Of a stretch of 64,000 nt of DNA, positions 63,075-64,000 are shown piece after piece; position 1 is the first letter of the stretch; every line of letters begins with the position of its first letter. The stretch is taken from assembly GCA_028274465.1 (NCBI GenBank), contig CM051455.1:53016725-53080724 (forward strand), given 5' to 3'. Source of the DNA: Plantago ovata (taxonomy: Eukaryota; Streptophyta; Magnoliopsida; Lamiales; Plantaginaceae). The notes below the pieces were generated by a model. It saw only the letters and a program-made list of their open reading frames with translations. It was not told where the DNA came from and searched no databases. The translations under genes were made by a program, and so were the position numbers.

Positions 63075-64000
63075 TCATGGAAATACTTCAATAAGTGATC
63101 TCAAACCTAAAACATGTGTGATTTTGTAGCTCGTAAATCCTGCCCCATAGAAGAGTTTAGCCCATTCTTTCTCGGTTCTTTCCTTTCCAGTCACTAAATT
63201 CATCATCAACATATCAAACATCAACTGTGTTTCCGTTGCCTCATGATCATCTTGACGGTCACCCACAATAATATCAACTATGATCACCTTTCCTCCATTG
63301 CCTTGAAATACTGCTTCTTTGCACTTTCTTAATAGCCTAATACATTCCTCGTCACTCCAGTCATGCAATATCCACTGTATTTCTCATGCACTCACCATGT
63401 TAGAATTGATCAAATGTCATAGCAAGTGAATGGAATATTTATTGTCGTATCAATCAAACTAGGACAATGAATCACGGACAGAAAACCATATTGTAACACT
63501 CATATATATATGGGACATTTTTTCATCTTTATAGCTACCAATTCTCTCATGAAAATACCTTCAAGAAGACTGCATCTGCTTGGGGAATGGACTTAAACAT
63601 GTCGCCACCAACAAATGTTACATTTTCATTCCCTTGTTGTCCTGCAAAATTATCATAATTTTTGTGAGTACAAATCCAAATTGTAACTTTAACCTAAAAA
63701 AAGAAAAAGGAAAAAAAAAGTAAGCACATTTATCTTAATTTTGACAGCCCTACACTTAATGAACAGGTGTGGATTGTGGAATTTATTCCACCAACATCTA
63801 CCTGCGACAACATGTGGAAGTTCGAGCACGATACACTTTAAACCTGGACAAGCGTCAGCTATTGCTTTAGCCACCTCTCCGGTCCCACCTGCCACATCAA
63901 CCATGGACTCCAACCCTTGAAACGCTTGTTTGCAATCTCTAACAAGTACCTTTGTTACCAAATGTGCATCGGTCGCCATCGCCTCATTGAAAACCCGATT
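63075..64000 (-). CDS. COMT-like plant O-methyltransferase, last three exons (5' end outside window)
   Basis: It transfers a methyl group from S-adenosylmethionine to a hydroxyl of a small phenolic or alkaloid substrate, probably in the cytosol; the substrate cannot be told. Minus-strand exons: 64000-63802 (partial), 63641-63559, 63374-63075, with GT-AG introns and consistent phases. The first begins NRVFNEAMATDAHLVTKVLV and holds the SAM-binding motif VDVAGGTGEVAKAIADACPG and CIVLELPHVVAG. The second has VTFVGGDMFKSIPQADAVFL. The third starts WILHDWSDEEC with the catalytic-base histidine, then GGKVIIVDI and KERTEKEWAKLFYGAGFTSY, ending LGLRSLIEVFP and TGA. All visible key residues are intact. 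The N-terminal dimerisation domain lies beyond the window. Confidence 0.92.

Overview
The window is nuclear DNA of a flowering plant, most likely a eudicot. Its genes have many GT-AG introns. They encode plant-type proteins: a 20S proteasome alpha subunit, a plant GH1 beta-glucosidase with 13 exons, and a COMT-like O-methyltransferase. The intergenic space holds plant transposon types: copia, Athila-like and Tat-like gypsy, L1-type LINEs, tRNA-type SINEs, and Stowaway, hAT, Harbinger and Mutator-type elements. No CRISPR array, operon, rRNA gene or convincing tRNA gene was seen. The species cannot be named from the sequence.

Four host genes can be reconstructed. (1) 2656-6755 (+): proteasome subunit alpha type-6 (PAA), nine coding exons, 246 codons. 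(2) 16640-19076 (+): a RAD7/RNI-like leucine-rich-repeat protein, six exons, 646 codons, with a SUMO-interaction-like acidic motif. (3) 27988-33210 (+): a secreted GH1 beta-glucosidase, 13 exons, 509 codons, both catalytic glutamates present. (4) 63075-64000 (-): the last three exons of an O-methyltransferase whose 5' part lies beyond the window. Two broken copies of the same O-methyltransferase last exon lie at 7180-7424 (-) and 34489-34637 (+), so this family was once more widespread here.

The rest is mobile DNA. 7.4-16 kb holds two SINEs with long target-site duplications (TSDs), a LINE fragment, a Mutator-like element, Harbinger- and Stowaway-type MITEs and a triplicated 209-bp repeat. 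20-26 kb holds gypsy fragments, a Mutator-like element with an exact 9-bp TSD, and a hAT MITE with an exact 8-bp TSD. 35.0-41.1 kb is a complete but decayed LINE with a 13-bp TSD and a poly(A) tail.

42.5-60.2 kb is a nest with four levels. An old LINE 3' end is split by a copia element (42866-59759). That copia is split inside its integrase by an Athila-like gypsy element (45547-56862). The 5' LTR of the gypsy element holds a solo LTR (45937-47125) and its 3' LTR holds a hAT MITE (56420-56813). Almost every boundary is supported by a target-site duplication.

No undescribed multi-gene system was found. The least ordinary items are a Mutator-like family whose core is an array of GGAGCTCC-type palindromes, GC-rich palindromes recurring in the AT-rich Athila-like element, a MITE whose TSD forms part of a splice donor, and the scattered O-methyltransferase remnants.
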